Of a stretch of 64,000 bases of DNA, positions 1-12,849 are shown one piece after another. The notes beneath the pieces were generated by a model. The model saw nothing but the letters and a program-made list of their open reading frames with translations. It did no database searches and was not told where the DNA came from. The DNA is from Clitoria ternatea (lineage: Eukaryota > Streptophyta > Magnoliopsida > Fabales > Fabaceae): assembly GCA_037962975.1 (NCBI GenBank), contig CM075669.1, forward strand, positions 122,032,501 through 122,096,500, written 5' to 3'. The translations under genes and the position numbers were made by a program. Position 1 is the first letter of the stretch; each line of letters begins with the position of its first letter.

Positions 1-805
1 GGAGATTCAGGCATACATCCAAAATTGGATGCATGCCTCGAACAAGACTGTGTACCTAGCACCATATCATAGAGACTAAGAGTGTAGTTAATAATTAGTT
101 ACTGTTGTTAATTTAATCATGGATTGTGTTGTTACTAATCAATGTTTATTGTAGCCTTCACTGGCAACTGTTGGTCATTTGCCCGAAGGACGACATTATC
201 GTATGCTTCTGTTCCTTGCATGGGAGTCCTGGTGTGGAGTACATGAAAATACTCGATGTGTAAGTTGATTTTAAAAAATTAGACAAATTTACATATTTGA
301 TTAAGTCATTCTATTAACTAAACTGGTGTTTTATTCTCTTACAGGGCTTTAATTGGGTACCATCAACTACATGACAAAGTGACCAAGAAAAAACTACACT
401 GGGTTTTCCTAAAAGTAAGCATAGATTAATTAATAAGCATTATTTTTAAAGTTATCTCAATTAATAACAAAAACAATAACCAATTATGAATTCAATGTAT
501 GCCACCTTGTAGTCTTATCGGTAGGATGGCACCTTTGAGTGTGGGTATTTCGTGACAAAGACGATGCTCACCATTGTCCAATCCAGTATAGTAGACGGAT
601 GGACAACTGTAAGTTTTCACTGCCTACATTATTTTATTTGGTTTTTACATACTACTATTAAATTTGTTGCTCACCACTACTATTAATGATTGTCTTTTCT
701 TTGTAGCACTTTCAAGACTCCTCAAAGTTCCCTGAAAAATACATTAACGAAATCAAAAAACATTGGGCCACTAGCCTTCTTCAAGTCCAGGAAGGACTCC
801 ACTAG
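1..805 (+). pseudogene. ULP1/C48-type cysteine protease exons of the CACTA element (partial)
   Basis: Five plus-strand blocks read as the C-terminal half of a ULP1 (SUMO-protease, peptidase C48) domain: about 2-79, 155-259, 345-414, 513-608 and 707-805. Most junctions are GT..AG-like (gtaag donors after 259, 414 and 608; AG before 155, 345, 513 and 707). Block 2 encodes LHWQLLVICPKDD, with the catalytic His in HW. Block 4 encodes FECGYFVTKTML, with the catalytic Cys in the CGYFV motif. Block 5 encodes KYINEIKKHWATSLLQVQ and stops at 803-805. Such proteases are carried by many plant CACTA and Mutator-like elements; their role there is unproven. A stop codon near the end of block 1 and another in block 4 suggest decay. 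The 5' part, including any transposase, lies left of the window. Confidence 0.68.
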
Positions 806-1033
806 TGACTTTGTTGTTTATTATTGTTACTTTATAGGATTTATATCTATTAGTGTAGCTTTAGATATCATATTGGGCATTTTTTGTACCATATTTGTTG
901 TTTATATGGTTTTATTGAAATTTATTATTTTTCATCACTTATTATGTATATTAGGCTGTCTGGTATAATATCTCTGATTGTAGGTTTGGGTAATGAATAA
1001 AAACAAATCCTGTATTAAAAAACTTAACTTCAT

Positions 1034-1330
1034 AACCGTGGTTAAACCCCCCCACCTTTTGATCACGGTTCATTCTAACCATGGTTAAATCACCCTTTTA
1101 ATCACGGTTATGGATCAACCATGGTTAAAAGGCCCCCTTTTAATCACGTCTGTCTCTAACCGTGGTTAAAAAGCCCTATTTAATCACGGTTATTTGGAAA
1201 TGTGGTTATATACAGTTTATCACCACGGTTCAAAACCGTGGTCAAAAGTCCCCATCTATAACCACACTGGGAACAACCACAGTTGTAGAATCGTGGTTAA
1301 AGGCCAATTTTAACCTTGGTTAAAACCCCA
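1034..1330. repeat. CACTA sub-terminal repeat array (AACCGTGGTT words)
   Basis: Roughly a dozen copies of TAACCGTGGTTAAA or its complement AATCACGGTT alternate in both orientations through this block, separated by 10-20 bases. Individual copies differ by one or two bases (AACCATGGTT, ACCACGGTT). The array ends a few bases before the CACTAGTG terminus. In the family these words are binding sites for the element-encoded transposase or accessory protein. Confidence 0.75.
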
Positions 1331-1343
1331 ATATGCACTAGTG

Positions 1344-1899
1344 ATTGTGATGACATTGATGTTTATGTTGATGGAAAACCTATGAGTCGATGAGACATTA
1401 AATTGCTAGGTTGTGAAATAATGTTGATGTGTGGGTCAGGCATGAGTGTAATCTACTAGCACAATTGATTAGGACCATTCTAGATGAGTGGTAATTGATT
1501 AGGACCATTATTGTCTTGGTAATTGATTACCCCCTGGTGTAATCAATTACCATGCCCTTGGAACTGCATTTTCACTAATCTTGGGCATTTACCTTGTGTT
1601 TTTCCTTTTGATCTCTTCTCATATCTTCATACATGGGGAGGGATAGATGTCCAGTATGCACTCAATTCTTTCCGTTGTTTTAATTATTGTTATGTATACA
1701 TGTTGGGCTTTTGTTTTACGATCCACTTCTTTCTTAGTTCTTTAAAACGTGGCCTCCGGTTTTCCATAGTTTGAATATCGATGTAAGTGGGTTGTCACGA
1801 AGCTTTAAATCGCAAAATATTTATTTGTATTTTCATTGATTAAATGTGCTTATATCGGGATTCGAATCCGGGGAATTGGGGTGCCACATTTATTCCAAG
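1344..1899. other. Unassigned AT-rich spacer
   Basis: I see no coding frame with recognisable motifs. The only notable structure is the perfect 13-bp inverted repeat at 1518-1551. A stretch near 1861-1875 resembles a tRNA B box but no tRNA fold surrounds it. This may be the worn left end of the chromovirus relic that follows. Confidence 0.4.
1518..1551. repeat. Perfect 13-bp inverted repeat (hairpin)
   Basis: GGTAATTGATTAC (1518-1530) and its exact complement GTAATCAATTACC (1539-1551) flank an 8-base spacer. Diverged single arms (AATTGATTAGG) occur just upstream near 1464 and 1493, so this is the best-preserved member of a small cluster. Confidence 0.8.
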
Positions 1900-4800
1900 T
1901 GTAGAAAATTTTACGCATGTTCCATTGTTTAGAATGTAACTTAACCTCCTGACATCAAAATTGAGTGATTCTTGTCTTGAAATCTTTGTAACAAAATTTC
2001 CTGTAACAAAATCGGGTCCAGGAATTCACGTATCACTTGGACACCCTTTATTGTTGTAGGCATAACTTTTTCAATAACACACACTTGCCAATTAAAAACA
2101 AAATTGCCACTTAACCATCACCTAATATTGCCACTTAGCCCTTGCATGATGCCACCTTTGCCATGCAAGATGAAGTACTTGGCCAGAAATGGAAAGACTG
2201 AAACTTGTTATAATAGCTATGCATTTCCTCTTGTAACATTCGCGCATGAAAGAAATGCCATTGCCATAGGAAAAAAATTAGCCAAAGTTTCCAATCCATA
2301 TTTCCATGCTTTTCCATGACATTGCTATGATGAATCTTAAGCCAATTTGACAATCAAAGCTTGTCCTAAATTCTTCTTGCCATTACCATAATAAATCTAA
2401 GCCCAAATTCTAACCAAAACTTATCTCATTTCCATGCAAAATTTATGGCATGACCCTGAGCCTCCAAAGCCAAGTTGCCATGAATCTTGCTTCCATTTCC
2501 TACTAATTCTTCCATCAAAGTTACATCCATGCTTTACCTTGGCCGTAAACAATACTAAGTCATTATCTTAAGTCTAACACCAAAAGCCACCACATGATAC
2601 CACCAAAAACTACCATAGACCGCCATTAAATTGTCAAAAAACCTTGAGATTATCTTTCAAGGTTTCACCACCTAGCGTCTCATTTGGATTCCTAATGCTA
2701 CTATGGAGGATTGTCATACGTGATCATCTAAAGAGAAGAAATGAGTCGAGGAGAAAACCACGAGGAGAGACCATTCTCGTTGCTTTAAAATGTTTAAGAC
2801 CATAAGGTAGAAGGAGTTTCTTCCATCTTGCTCTAGGGTTATTTGCATGTGTTGGGTGGTTGAGATCACCCTAAGATCTCTACCGGTCTCAATGTCTAAA
2901 AATTGAAAATTTGAAGATATCAAATTGACTTGTGATTTCAGTGTTTGGAACTAAGAGGAAAGTTTGGTCGCATGCACTCCTCGCTAGTATGTATGCATTG
3001 AAATAGAATTATAGACTGAGTATGATTCTTAAAAGTGATTGCATGTTTACTTTGCTTAACTGTCTGTTAAAAAATACGTAGGAAAAGTTTAATTTTGCCT
3101 TACATGTTATGTTTGGTCATTAGATATAATGGTTAATCTTGATATGTGAAATTTGGAATGTTTGGTATATTTAAAATGTTACTCTAAATGTTATCTTGGT
3201 AGATATTTAGAAACTAATGTATTTCACATGTGATTACAATAGAAATTTCTTAATCTCATGTTATTACTGCTTAAATATTATTGGTGATTTTTTGATATTC
3301 TGGTTGATGTGTAATATGTGACATGCCACTAAGTTTAGATGCATATTGACCAACTAATTTTATGAATACTAAAAAGGTAAGAAAAACGTGAAGCGTCAAT
3401 GCAGGTTCTCAACAAAATACAAATTATTTGCCATTTCGAGAAAAAAATAGGAGAAATGGCAGTATAGTTGAAACAATAATTATTTGCTAATGATGATGTG
3501 GGAAGAGTTGAATTCTATAAGGATTTGCAAAACTTTGATAAGAACGCAAGTTTGGTGACTTTATCCTTAGGAACATATGGAAAAATGTTTTATCGCTAGA
3601 ATTTTAAAGGAATTAGGAAAAATAAAGAAATATAAATTATAGACTAATTTTTGTATTTTAATACTAAAAATAAGGATTTTAAAAATATATAAATGAAGTT
3701 TTTAAATCAGTAAAATTGGAGTTTTTAAGAGAATATGGATAACGATAAGTTTCGATAATTAAAGTTTTAATTAGAGTTTAACTATTTTTATTAAATTTTT
3801 AAAAAAATTAATGAGTAATATTTTATAACTAGTTTTGAATAGAACAAAAAATTATTTTAGTTTCTACTTAAACATTGGAGGAAATCCAGTCCACCATGGA
3901 AAATATGACGGGACTAAGTTTGCGACCATCGGTAATAGTGCATATAAGAAACACTATATATTTCAAAAGTTTTCAAAACTAAGGTATTGAAACTAGGTTT
4001 GAAATTATAATTCATACGATATGTTGATTTAAAGCCATATAACAGTATTCAGATTTATTTAAATAATATTATTTTATGAGATAAACTTAATTTCAAAAGT
4101 TTAAGTGTTATACCTCTTTTTGTCTAAATTAATAGTACAAGGTAAAATTATTGTAACTAAACTATACTCTATATTTTGAGCGCCTATGTTAGTTAAGATT
4201 ATTTTATGAGATACTTTACAGTTTTAAAAGTTATAATACCATATTTTCCTAAGACTACTAAAAAGAGAAATTTTTACAAGTTATAAATATGAAGTTTTGG
4301 CATAGTTTTCTAAATTAGAATAGTACATCCTACACTACATGCTAAGGACAAAGGGATGTTGAGTCAAGAACTCCACGTGACACTAAATTAAGTAAATGGA
4401 AAAATAAAACATTGCATTTTGCATTCATAGCATATGATTAATCCCTAGTACTAGAGCTTACAATGAGGGGGTACCATTGGAGAACATGTACGTTGCGATC
4501 CACGACGTAAGCGGGGTCTTGGGAGTACGACTGGGTTGAGCGCTTAGGGGACCCGATGTAGCACCTAATGTCGAGTAGCTCGTGGCAAGCTTGTTGTACT
4601 TTGACCTAAATGAGTGTTACTAAGGTCATGGAGAGCCAATTCTGATAAGGTCACCGAAGTGTGACATGGACCTTTAAATATTTGGTTGTTAGTGTCTGTA
4701 CCTTGTAGAGCGTGGTTGGGAGGAACTAGTGTACTCTAGTCACTCTAAGTACATAATTACGTCACCTCGTAGACTTACTATGACAAGGTAATTGAAAGGG

Positions 4801-5370
4801 ATATGATTTATGGGCTTATTAGCATCATGAAACCCTAATGAAAGAGAAAGCATAAGACTTTTAACTCATGCATTGCATACCATTAACTAATCTATTGTAT
4901 GAATAAGGATTGTCTAAGTTAAGTGATCTGATTGACTATTAAATGATGGATGTTTGCATATGTTATGCTTCGCTACCCATTGCATAAACACCCATAGGGT
5001 TATAAGTATTGTACTTACCTCTTTAGTTGTTGTATGTTTTATTCGTATTCTTCCTAGAAGAAAATCATAAGGAATGTGGACAAGGATTTGAGTTGTGAAG
5101 AAAAGTAGTTGTTACGTGTCATTTTGTGGAGACGTATTGTGCACGCTTGACTTACTTAGTAAGATGGCAACATAGAAGAATACCTGCTTAGTTATATTAA
5201 TTAGTAGTTGTTTGGGAGCCTACATGCCCCATTTTCATTCAGAGTATGTAATCTTTGGTGGATTAAACCATGCTACTGTTTGGAAAAACTATTTTATGAT
5301 ACATAATGAACCTTAGTTAATTTGGACACCCCAAGTATGGGAATTGTCCTAGTTAAACAACGGTGTTACA
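1900..5370 (+). repeat. 5' LTR of the chromovirus relic (start approximate)
   Basis: Non-coding and AT-rich. It ends with GGTGTTACA, a common chromovirus LTR end, directly before the primer site. The 4440-4760 part (runs such as GTTGCGATCC, GTAAGCGGGG, GAGTACGACTGG) resembles the tandem-word U3 segment of the Tekay-like LTRs at 43012-43250. The left boundary is set only by where similarity to the second LTR begins. Confidence 0.45.
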
Positions 5371-5371
5371 G

Positions 5372-5390
5372 AGTCGAATCAGAGCATATA
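5372..5390 (+). other. Primer binding site of the relic (initiator Met tRNA-like)
   Basis: Immediately after the LTR end the sequence GTCGAATCAGAGCATATAG resembles the plant retroelement primer site TGGTATCAGAGC, complementary to the 3' end of initiator methionine tRNA. The core ATCAGAGCAT is preserved. Confidence 0.5.
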
Positions 5391-7384
5391 GTTAGTTCAA
5401 TAAGAGCTTGAGTTGTAGACTACTACATCTATTATACTCTTGAAGCTGATTGGAAGTCATTAGGACTTATATGATAGGAATTTGTTTGATTAATCGTATC
5501 TTATGTGTGAAGTATTCCTTGAGAAAAAGGGACTTATAGTACCCTGTGATAAGACTATCCTTTCCCCTATTTTAGTAAGATGGCTTGTAGAGAAGACAAC
5601 CCCGTGATCCACTACTAACCAGGATAGTAGGAGTGACTGAGCGTCATGAGCCTCCAGCTCCAAGGCCACTCCAAAACAAAACCCAGATCTCATAGATTCC
5701 TAGGAGAATAAGTTGACACAATTTATAAAAGGTTTAGACCCTGAGGGAAGCTTACGCAAAAATGTTCATTAGATGATCAGTTGTCAATAAGTCAACTAGT
5801 CTAACACCTTGGTTGATCGACGTTATACCAAGGAACATAGAACTAGACAAAAACAAATAAGAGCATCAAGTTATGGACCCCACAGGCTCACATCCAATCA
5901 ACATCGAATGAGAAACTTTGAGTTGGGAAAACCTTACCCCCGCCCAAACCATAATGACCTGAGGAATGTTTCTAAGACCTAAAATGGAAACTCGTTGATT
6001 AAGCGTTCCCACTGTGAAGAACCTCACAAAGCTTAATTTCACTATAAAAAGATCATAGTATGTTACAGTTGTAGGGGGCCTCACCAAGCTAGGTTTTATG
6101 CAAGAAGATCATGGTTTGTTACAACTGTGGAGGAGTAGGACCTAAAAGCTACCAATACCAAAAGAAGACCCTTGGTAAAACTAGAAAAGGCATGGGAGTT
6201 CAAGTAGGATGACTAATAGGCTGCAAGAATGAATGATCATCAGCTAGTATATTGGACAATGATAACTCTAGAACTGAAAACATGAATTACAACATCAGTC
6301 AGCACAAATCGGGAAAGGCTTTGATAGATAGCAGTGCATGAAATACAAGGGTTTCCACTGTAAATAGTACGGAGGCTACACAAACAAACAACTTTGTGCA
6401 AGAATGATTGTAGTTACTGCCATTAGTAGACCCATCTATCTTCCTTATGTTTGTTTTAAGTATCCTCTTAATGTTGAGGGGAGAACCTTTCAAGTAAACC
6501 TAGTTGATAAATGTTATATGAATATTATCCTTTTGTCACAATTTAAATTTTTTGCTTAAATTTCAAAATCTTGAACCCTGCTTGAATCACTTCTAAAATT
6601 ACTTTTAACTTACTCATAAAATTTCCTTAGAATTCCCTTAGATTTTGTTGAGGTTCCCCTCAGTTTCACCTTGAGGACCCCATCAAGCTAAGCTTAATTT
6701 GCTTATGAATGATTTTTGAATGCCTTAGATTGGAATTAGTTTTACTTTACCCGACTTCCTATGATAAGTTTGTCTTATTTGACACCTTACCCTTGAGACT
6801 TCCAAAACCTTAGGAATTAAATCATGTCTGGATTCATGGAGGAAGTTTTGTCGTGTATGTGTATAATCGAGAGAAAGTATAAGAAAAGGATGACCTAATC
6901 GTACATGCCACCACAGGGAACATCAAGGCTGTACGAGGAGTAAAACATGTAGTAAGGCATTGCTTCATAAACACTATGTTCCAATCTTGTTGATTTATTC
7001 TTGAAATAACCTGCTTATCTATTCTAAATTGTGACCAACCAACTTGAATTTCCTATTGTTCCTTTTACTATGAGATATAGATCTATTTGATTGAATGTTG
7101 TATTATTTATCATTTAATTTCCTTGGATTCCAGACTCTAGAACCTTTAATTTGAGCCTAAATCCTTGAAGCTCTACTTATTTTTGATCTTCTTGAGTTGC
7201 GTTAGCTCCATTCTTGAAACTCCTCTAAATACTCATTTGAGAACATTTCTTGATTTGATCCTTAATTTATTTATGATTGACTCTTGAAGTATCCCTACTG
7301 CTACTTCAAGAACCTTCTTGGGAGAGCCCATTTACTTAGTCTTGATTTGCAATTGAATGTCTTGAACTGTCTATTATTCCTTTT
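5391..7384 (+). pseudogene. Interior of the chromovirus relic: gag scraps
   Basis: No open frame survives. Plus-strand reading in shifting frames gives pieces that fit a chromoviral gag. One is a zinc-knuckle-like stretch near 6057-6125 (VCYSCRGPHQARF, where CX2C is kept but the later His/Cys spacing is lost). Others are short basic segments around 5850-6000. Short minus-strand frames in this area are not convincing genes. RT, RNase H and integrase motifs are absent, so pol has been deleted. The assignment rests mainly on the flanking LTR-like blocks and the primer site. Confidence 0.35.
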
Positions 7385-10069
7385 TATAACACCCTTTGCT
7401 TTTCTGTATTTAGTCTAAGGACTAAAATTTGGTGTGGTTCTGTGTGCTGCTAAGAATGAAGTTGGGCTTTGGCCTTTTGATTATTATAATTTATGTGCTT
7501 GCCTGACTAGGGAATAAATCGATAAATGGACTCATTCGGATAAATAATTAGAATGTTAAAGAAATTAAATATTGCAATAATCAGGGAAAAGAAGTTTTGT
7601 ATATTTAATTTGTGAGGCAAAATGCTTTACCGATAGGGAATATTTTTGGGGGTTAGACTCAAAACCTAATGATCGATGTCGAACCTTTGATGTTTGGCGG
7701 AAGGTGTAGGATGGTAGGGCCAAGACAATTGATCAGGAATTACCCCTGTTTAATGATTTTAGAGAAAACTTAGTTCTGCCTGGTAACCATATGTTCATGC
7801 TTCGCCATTTTTGGCTAAACAATTGCTATAAGTGTCTAATTTGAGCCATCTTGGTCCCAAAGTCTTTGTATCAAAACATACTACAAGCTTAATTTTGGAC
7901 CAATGAATCCTGGTTTGCTAAAATAGCCCACTGACCGTAATTGCATTGATTCACCCAGACACCTTTAAGTATTTTGAGTATAACTTTTTCCACAGTTCTT
8001 AAAATTGAATGATTCTTTTTAAACATTTTTGTAATAAAATTCTCTACAATTTATATAAAGACCATGGAGACCAATTTCAAACATACAACTCCCACTTTTT
8101 GTTTTAAGTTGCTGGACTTGGAAAATTCACACGGCAACTGCACCCTCTTTCATATTTTGCCCATAACTTTTTCTACAATTATGAAAATTAGTGATTCTGG
8201 TCCTCAAATTCTTATATCAAAATTCTCTAACTCTTTTTACAGACACCAAAAATTAATTCCCAGCTCAAAAATCCCAGTTTTTATTTTAATACACTGAACC
8301 GTAACCTTATGTACCACCTAAACAACGTCTATTATGTTGGGCATAACGCTTGCTCTGGTTGTCAGAATTTGATGTTCTCTAGCTCGTTGAAAAGAGGTGA
8401 GATAGATTTATAACTTCCATGTTTACCATTTTTTTAAACCTTAACAAAACTAATTTTAATTTCTAAATCAAGAATCAGTTCTCTTTTTCTCCTACACCTC
8501 ACCATTCCACTCACCCTTGCCTAGCCAATGAGTTTACCACACATCAACCACCAAGCTCGAATCCCATTGGCTGCCATTTTCACTTAGCGTTTATTTAAGA
8601 AATTTAGCATGGAAAGAGAAGCCATTTCTCTTATTTTTCATCCCCCTTGGCCGAATACCCCTCTTCCACTTTCTCTTAAAATTTCTCAAAGTTAAGTCCC
8701 ATTTTCTCTTCTCCAAAATAACACCACCACCCATCACCACCGTCTAGCAATCACAACCACCATAAAAAGCCTCCATTCAACCATCTTTGAGGAGCATAAG
8801 AGTAAGAAGAAGGAAGCATTTGAAGGTATATTTTCTCCCTCAAAACTGCGGGAACCATAAGAGGTAGGGGGAGTTTCTCTCATTTTAGCTCATAGTTATC
8901 TTCATGCATTATGGTTCATAGACAAGACTTTTTACTAAATTTCTAAGGCTGGACAACATGTGGTATTTCTTGGAAAAATGGGTTTGCATGATGGAATAAA
9001 GTCTTGATCTAGGATCATACCTTAGCCACGATTTTGGCCATGAAGCTTCCTTGGTTTAATCATGTTCTTAAGCTATAAAAAATCATTTTTGGACAATGAG
9101 AGTTTAGATCAAGGGGCTGGCCGCGTATGGTGCATGAACTTGTACATGTTGCATGTTGAAAAATGCTACCTTTTCTTAGCTTGCATTTTGATTTTATGGC
9201 ACCTATGGTTGAGATCTCCCTTTGCATATGTGAAATTTGAAAACCTGCTATTCATTTGATGATTAACCTGTGACCATGTGTTTGGGCTTGGTGAAGTTTC
9301 TAAACATTGTGCAATGTATGTGGTTATGCTTGAAAAATTTGCCTATGTAGTGTTAATTGTTGCATATAAAATTTGGAAAATATGTACTTGATGTGTGGCA
9401 TGTATTGTGACCGTACAATAGAGTGAAATAATTATCCAAGTTGTTGTTTGAGAAAAATCATAAGGAACCTCGAGTGTTAATGCGGATCCTTAGTTGAAAA
9501 CATACGAAAAATGTATAAATACGAAGGTATATTTTATAATTTGTTGCATAATTTGGTATGTAAATTTAATATATGATTACTGCCCAAAAGGTGAGGAGTT
9601 GGATGGTGGCAGTATTATACGGTGGTTGTCCTTAATCACGATTTACAACGTTTCAAAATAAGGAAAAACTTAATGTTTTAAGAATTTCGTGCAAAAATGA
9701 ATTCTGGACAGAAATGGGTTATGATTTTATTTTATAAATAAATGATTTTAAAAATTAATCACTGCTGGCTTTAGAATCACCTAAGTCAGAGTTTTTTTAG
9801 CAAAAATACAGTAAAAGTGAAGTTTCTTACAAAATTGACGGAAAAAGGGACTTGTACCCGTTTTTAATTTTGGACAAGAATGTTGTTTTATGAAGTTAGA
9901 GGGTATTTTCTTATAAATCACTAATATTGAAACAAAATTAAAAAGGTATTTTTTAAACCAAAGGCCAAAGAATAAACTTTTATCGTAATTAAATACGACG
10001 GGATAACATTCACCAAACGGTCTAACAAATTCTTCATGGCACACCCAAGTTTTATTTAAGTTACCTAAG
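7385..10069 (+). repeat. 3' LTR of the chromovirus relic, truncated by an insertion
   Basis: Begins TATAACACCC, close to the TGTAACACCC start usual for Tekay-type LTRs, and aligns in patches with 1900-3950. It is interrupted at 10070 by the Athila-like element, whose CTAAG target duplication is the last 5 bases (10065-10069). Confidence 0.45.
7955..8395. repeat. Diverged tandem units of about 180 bp inside the relic LTR
   Basis: The order CACC..-CATAACTTTTTC-ACAATTNTGAAAATT-GTGATTCT-TTTGTAATAAAATTCTCT is seen at about 7959-8075 and again at about 8135-8260, with a partial third copy starting GGGCATAACGCTTGCTC at about 8338. The first relic LTR has related units near 1935 and 2055. Copies are strongly diverged. 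Confidence 0.4.
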
Positions 10070-11587
10070 TGTTGGATCTTTGGCAAGAGCATCAATTTAT
10101 CATTGCAGTTTTCAAAAAATTATAGATATCATTTCCACAAGGATTGATTGTTTCAATGAATGACAGTAATTTTTATTTACTAATCATAAAAGTACCAAAA
10201 CTTATTAATAAAAGAGTGTTTCATATACAATTTTGTATAATATTCACAGATAAGATTGATTTATACATTGAGCAAAGAATAGTGTAAAGTAAATTGTAAA
10301 ACTATCTAAAGAATAACTATAAAAATAACACTTTAGAACAATTCCAATACTTGAAATGTAAACACAGAATGACAAACTATGTTAGAATTAGGATCCCCGC
10401 AATAAAATTTTAACAAAGTAACTATGAACATGCATAAATAATCATAAAGTTTATGTCGTTGCAGCTTAAAATCATTAAACTTGATCCCTCGATGAATAAA
10501 TTCTAAATAGTTACCGTAAAGTCTCATCCCTCAGATGTTTTCTCAGTAAAAACTTGCTTTAAGTCCTGGCCTTAACACAACAATAATTACCAACTCTATC
10601 CCTAGTAATTGGTATATTAAGGGTACTTTAACTTTTACTTCCGTTAAAAGTAATTTTAACACACATGAAAATCATTCTTCCGTTTAAAGTTCATACTAAT
10701 AAAAAGTTGAAATACTAACATGAAACTTGAATCATAAACATGCATAATTTATAATCATAACATCATACTCACAAATTGGTTCACCAATTCCAACATAAAC
10801 AAGTTAGTTACACATGGTAAAAGTAAAAACACAACTTACAATTGTAGACATAATGAACAATGACTTGAACTTGAAAAGGATTTCACAAAATGAAAAGAAA
10901 CTAAACCTAAGAAATTAATCTCAAGTATATGGAAGGATTCTGTAGTGTAAAGCTTGAATGAAGGGTCAGAAAGGGATGTGAAGAGTGTGATCAGGGATGT
11001 TAGGGATGTATGGGATGTTGAAACCCTTAGCAATAAGCCCTATTTATAGTGGAAGAGACTGGTCCTAACGCTACGCGTGGCTGTGGCGCTACACGACAGG
11101 TTTGAAATTTGGCTCCCATATTGAGCGTAAGGTTGATGCTACGTGTCATGACTCTGACTCAGATTGAATTATTCTTCTCCCGATTTTCAGCAATAATTTG
11201 CAGTTATTCTTTCAATAATGAGCAGACATAGTTCCTATTGTCTCCCACTATCCTTATGTCCATTTCTGATAATGGATTGATCCATTTATGCGTGTTTCCT
11301 AGAGTGGGAAATAGCCTGTCAGTGGGATACACGTTGTAGCTGACGCTACGTATCAGGCTCAAAATCCTGATCTTGATCATGACGTTGATGTTACACATCA
11401 ACCCTCTGAATTGCCTTATTTTTCCACTGCCAATCTCAAATATTCACTACAAAAATAGAAGAACCAAGTAAAAATTAATTGCTTCCATTTATTTGTAAAA
11501 TAATCCAAAATATATATTTATTTATACCTTATTTTATTTATTTTATCACACTTTATATAAAAAACAACAACAATTTAAGGACTAACA
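10070..11587 (-). repeat. 3' LTR of the Athila/Diaspora-like element
   Basis: 1518 bp, TG...CA ends, near-collinear with 24337-25881. It carries a cluster of ACGCTACGCGTCA-type inverted words (about 11060-11400) and a TATA box on the minus strand. Short indels separate it from its partner, so the insertion is not recent. Confidence 0.88.
11040..11048 (-). promoter_or_regulatory. LTR TATA box (3' LTR)
   Basis: TATAAATAG on the minus strand, in the same LTR position as 25314-25322. Transcription would run leftwards. Confidence 0.5.
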
Positions 11588-11632
11588 AACTACCCCAACT
11601 TAGGAAATTTGCTCGTCCTCAAGAAAAAATGA
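11588..11632 (-). other. Polypurine/plus-strand priming region with GAGGACGAG motif
   Basis: Read on the minus strand, CTTGAGGACGAGCAAATT is followed by CCTAAGTTGGGGTAGTT and then the LTR start. The same TTGAGGACAAG-then-TTTGGGG layout precedes the 3' LTR of the second Athila-like element (58144-58179). Confidence 0.6.
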
Positions 11633-12849
11633 AACAAACTAAAACACACTTAAATCACAAACCAAAATAAAAATCAAACTTCAAAATAATTTTGATGAGG
11701 AAATTAAAAACTTTTCTCAAGAAGTGATTCATAACTTACCATTCAAAATGATCAACATTCATAACTTAAAAATAAAACCATCACAATGTAATGTCAATAA
11801 CTCAAGCTTATTTCAAGGGCTAACCTCACAAGTGTTTCCCTCTATAAAAAAAGTAACCTGTTTCACTCAATCAATCATAAAATTAAATAAATTTAATTTT
11901 GATTTTTATCTTATCAATTATTATCAATACAAAATTAACAAGAATCACAAGGGCTTTTTAAGGGTTGTAATGTGGCTTGGCTTCAAGGTTTTATGGTTTT
12001 TGTTGGAAAGCAAACACTTGAATTCATAAAAGATCATCTCATGTAAATTTAAGGTCTTTTTCTTGATCCAAACTCACTTCCCTTTTTGATAAATACTCCT
12101 AACTTAGTTCTTTTCCTTATTTCTTTATTTTTCTTGTATTTTGTATAAAAGAATACTTTTTTATGTATAATTTAAATATAAAAAAACTAAGTTTACAAAT
12201 TCACTCCCCTTTTTTATAAGAACACTTAGAAAATTTTAATTATTATTGCAATACTCTTTTACTTAATGAGATAAAGGGAATGATTATCGAAAATATCTAT
12301 GGGTGAGGGTTACCAAAGGAAATATTTTTAAGGCTCAAAAGTGGCTATCAAAGGATAAATAATTTTTTTTTACCATGGTAAGCTTTTTGGCCCTAGGTTT
12401 ATATGTTTACCAATAAAGTTCTTTGATCCTATGTGTGACAACACAAATCAAAGAATTAAGCAAAATCAATTTGAAAGAAATTACGTTGATACCCTCAAGG
12501 TGTTTAAAGAACTCTCAGCTCACCAGGTTTTCGAAATTAACTTGATTATTGACAAGATTATTGAAATTGATTTTATAGAAATGCTTAAGTTGCAAAAGAA
12601 TCAACGTTAGATTATTTAAAATGGTTTTATTGTGTAACAACTTCAAGTGAAAGAGTTTTCAAATTTTCAAAAATTTATTATATGATTATTTTTTGTTTTT
12701 ATTTTTATTTTTATTTTTATTTTTATTTTTAATTTTTAATTTTATTTAAAAATGCGTAAAACGTCACACCACACAAAATAATCAAAATAACTATCTAAAT
12801 AACCACGAAAATATCAAAGTAATGTAATAATGTAACTGCAAAATAAAGT
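11633..12849 (-). other. 3' non-coding region of the Athila/Diaspora-like element
   Basis: AT-rich, no supported coding. A (TTTTTA)n microsatellite lies at about 12698-12740. Short open frames on both strands lack any family motif. Confidence 0.6.

Larger units (their letters stand above)
1..1343 (+). mobile_element. 3' end of a CACTA (En/Spm-type) DNA transposon
   Basis: Only the 3' part of the element is in the window. It comprises the last exons of a ULP1-like protease, then a roughly 300-bp block of AACCGTGGTT/AATCACGGTT sub-terminal repeats, then a terminus ending CACTAGTG at 1336-1343. Sub-terminal inverted motifs next to a CACTA-type end are the standard architecture of plant CACTA elements, where the short repeats bind the element's own proteins. 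The 3-bp target duplication cannot be checked because the left end lies outside the window. The element is probably inactive, given the stops in its protease exons. Confidence 0.72.
1900..10069 (+). mobile_element. Decayed Tekay/Del-like chromovirus relic (left part)
   Basis: Two diverged LTR-like blocks, about 1900-5370 and 7385-10069, share collinear segments. Examples are the CATAACTTTTTC region at about 2060 and 7980, the ACCATAAG-GTAG-GAGTTTCT region at about 2798 and 8855, and the TACGACGGGA-type region near 3905 and 10000. The first block ends GGTGTTACA and is followed by a methionine-tRNA-like primer site. It also contains GTTGCGATCC (4491-4501), a word typical of the intact Tekay-like LTR in this window. 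The interior is only about 2 kb, with gag scraps and no pol, so the element is deleted and old. Its right part is cut by the Athila element at 10070 and probably resumes at 25887. Confidence 0.5.

Noticed and set aside
690..968. 92-codon plus-strand frame with a hydrophobic tail
   Set aside because: It is an off-frame reading across the last ULP1 exon and AT-rich 3' flank; the exon reads well in another frame.
1855..1880. tRNA B-box-like GGGATTCGAATCC
   Set aside because: No A box, acceptor stem or anticodon arm can be folded around it.
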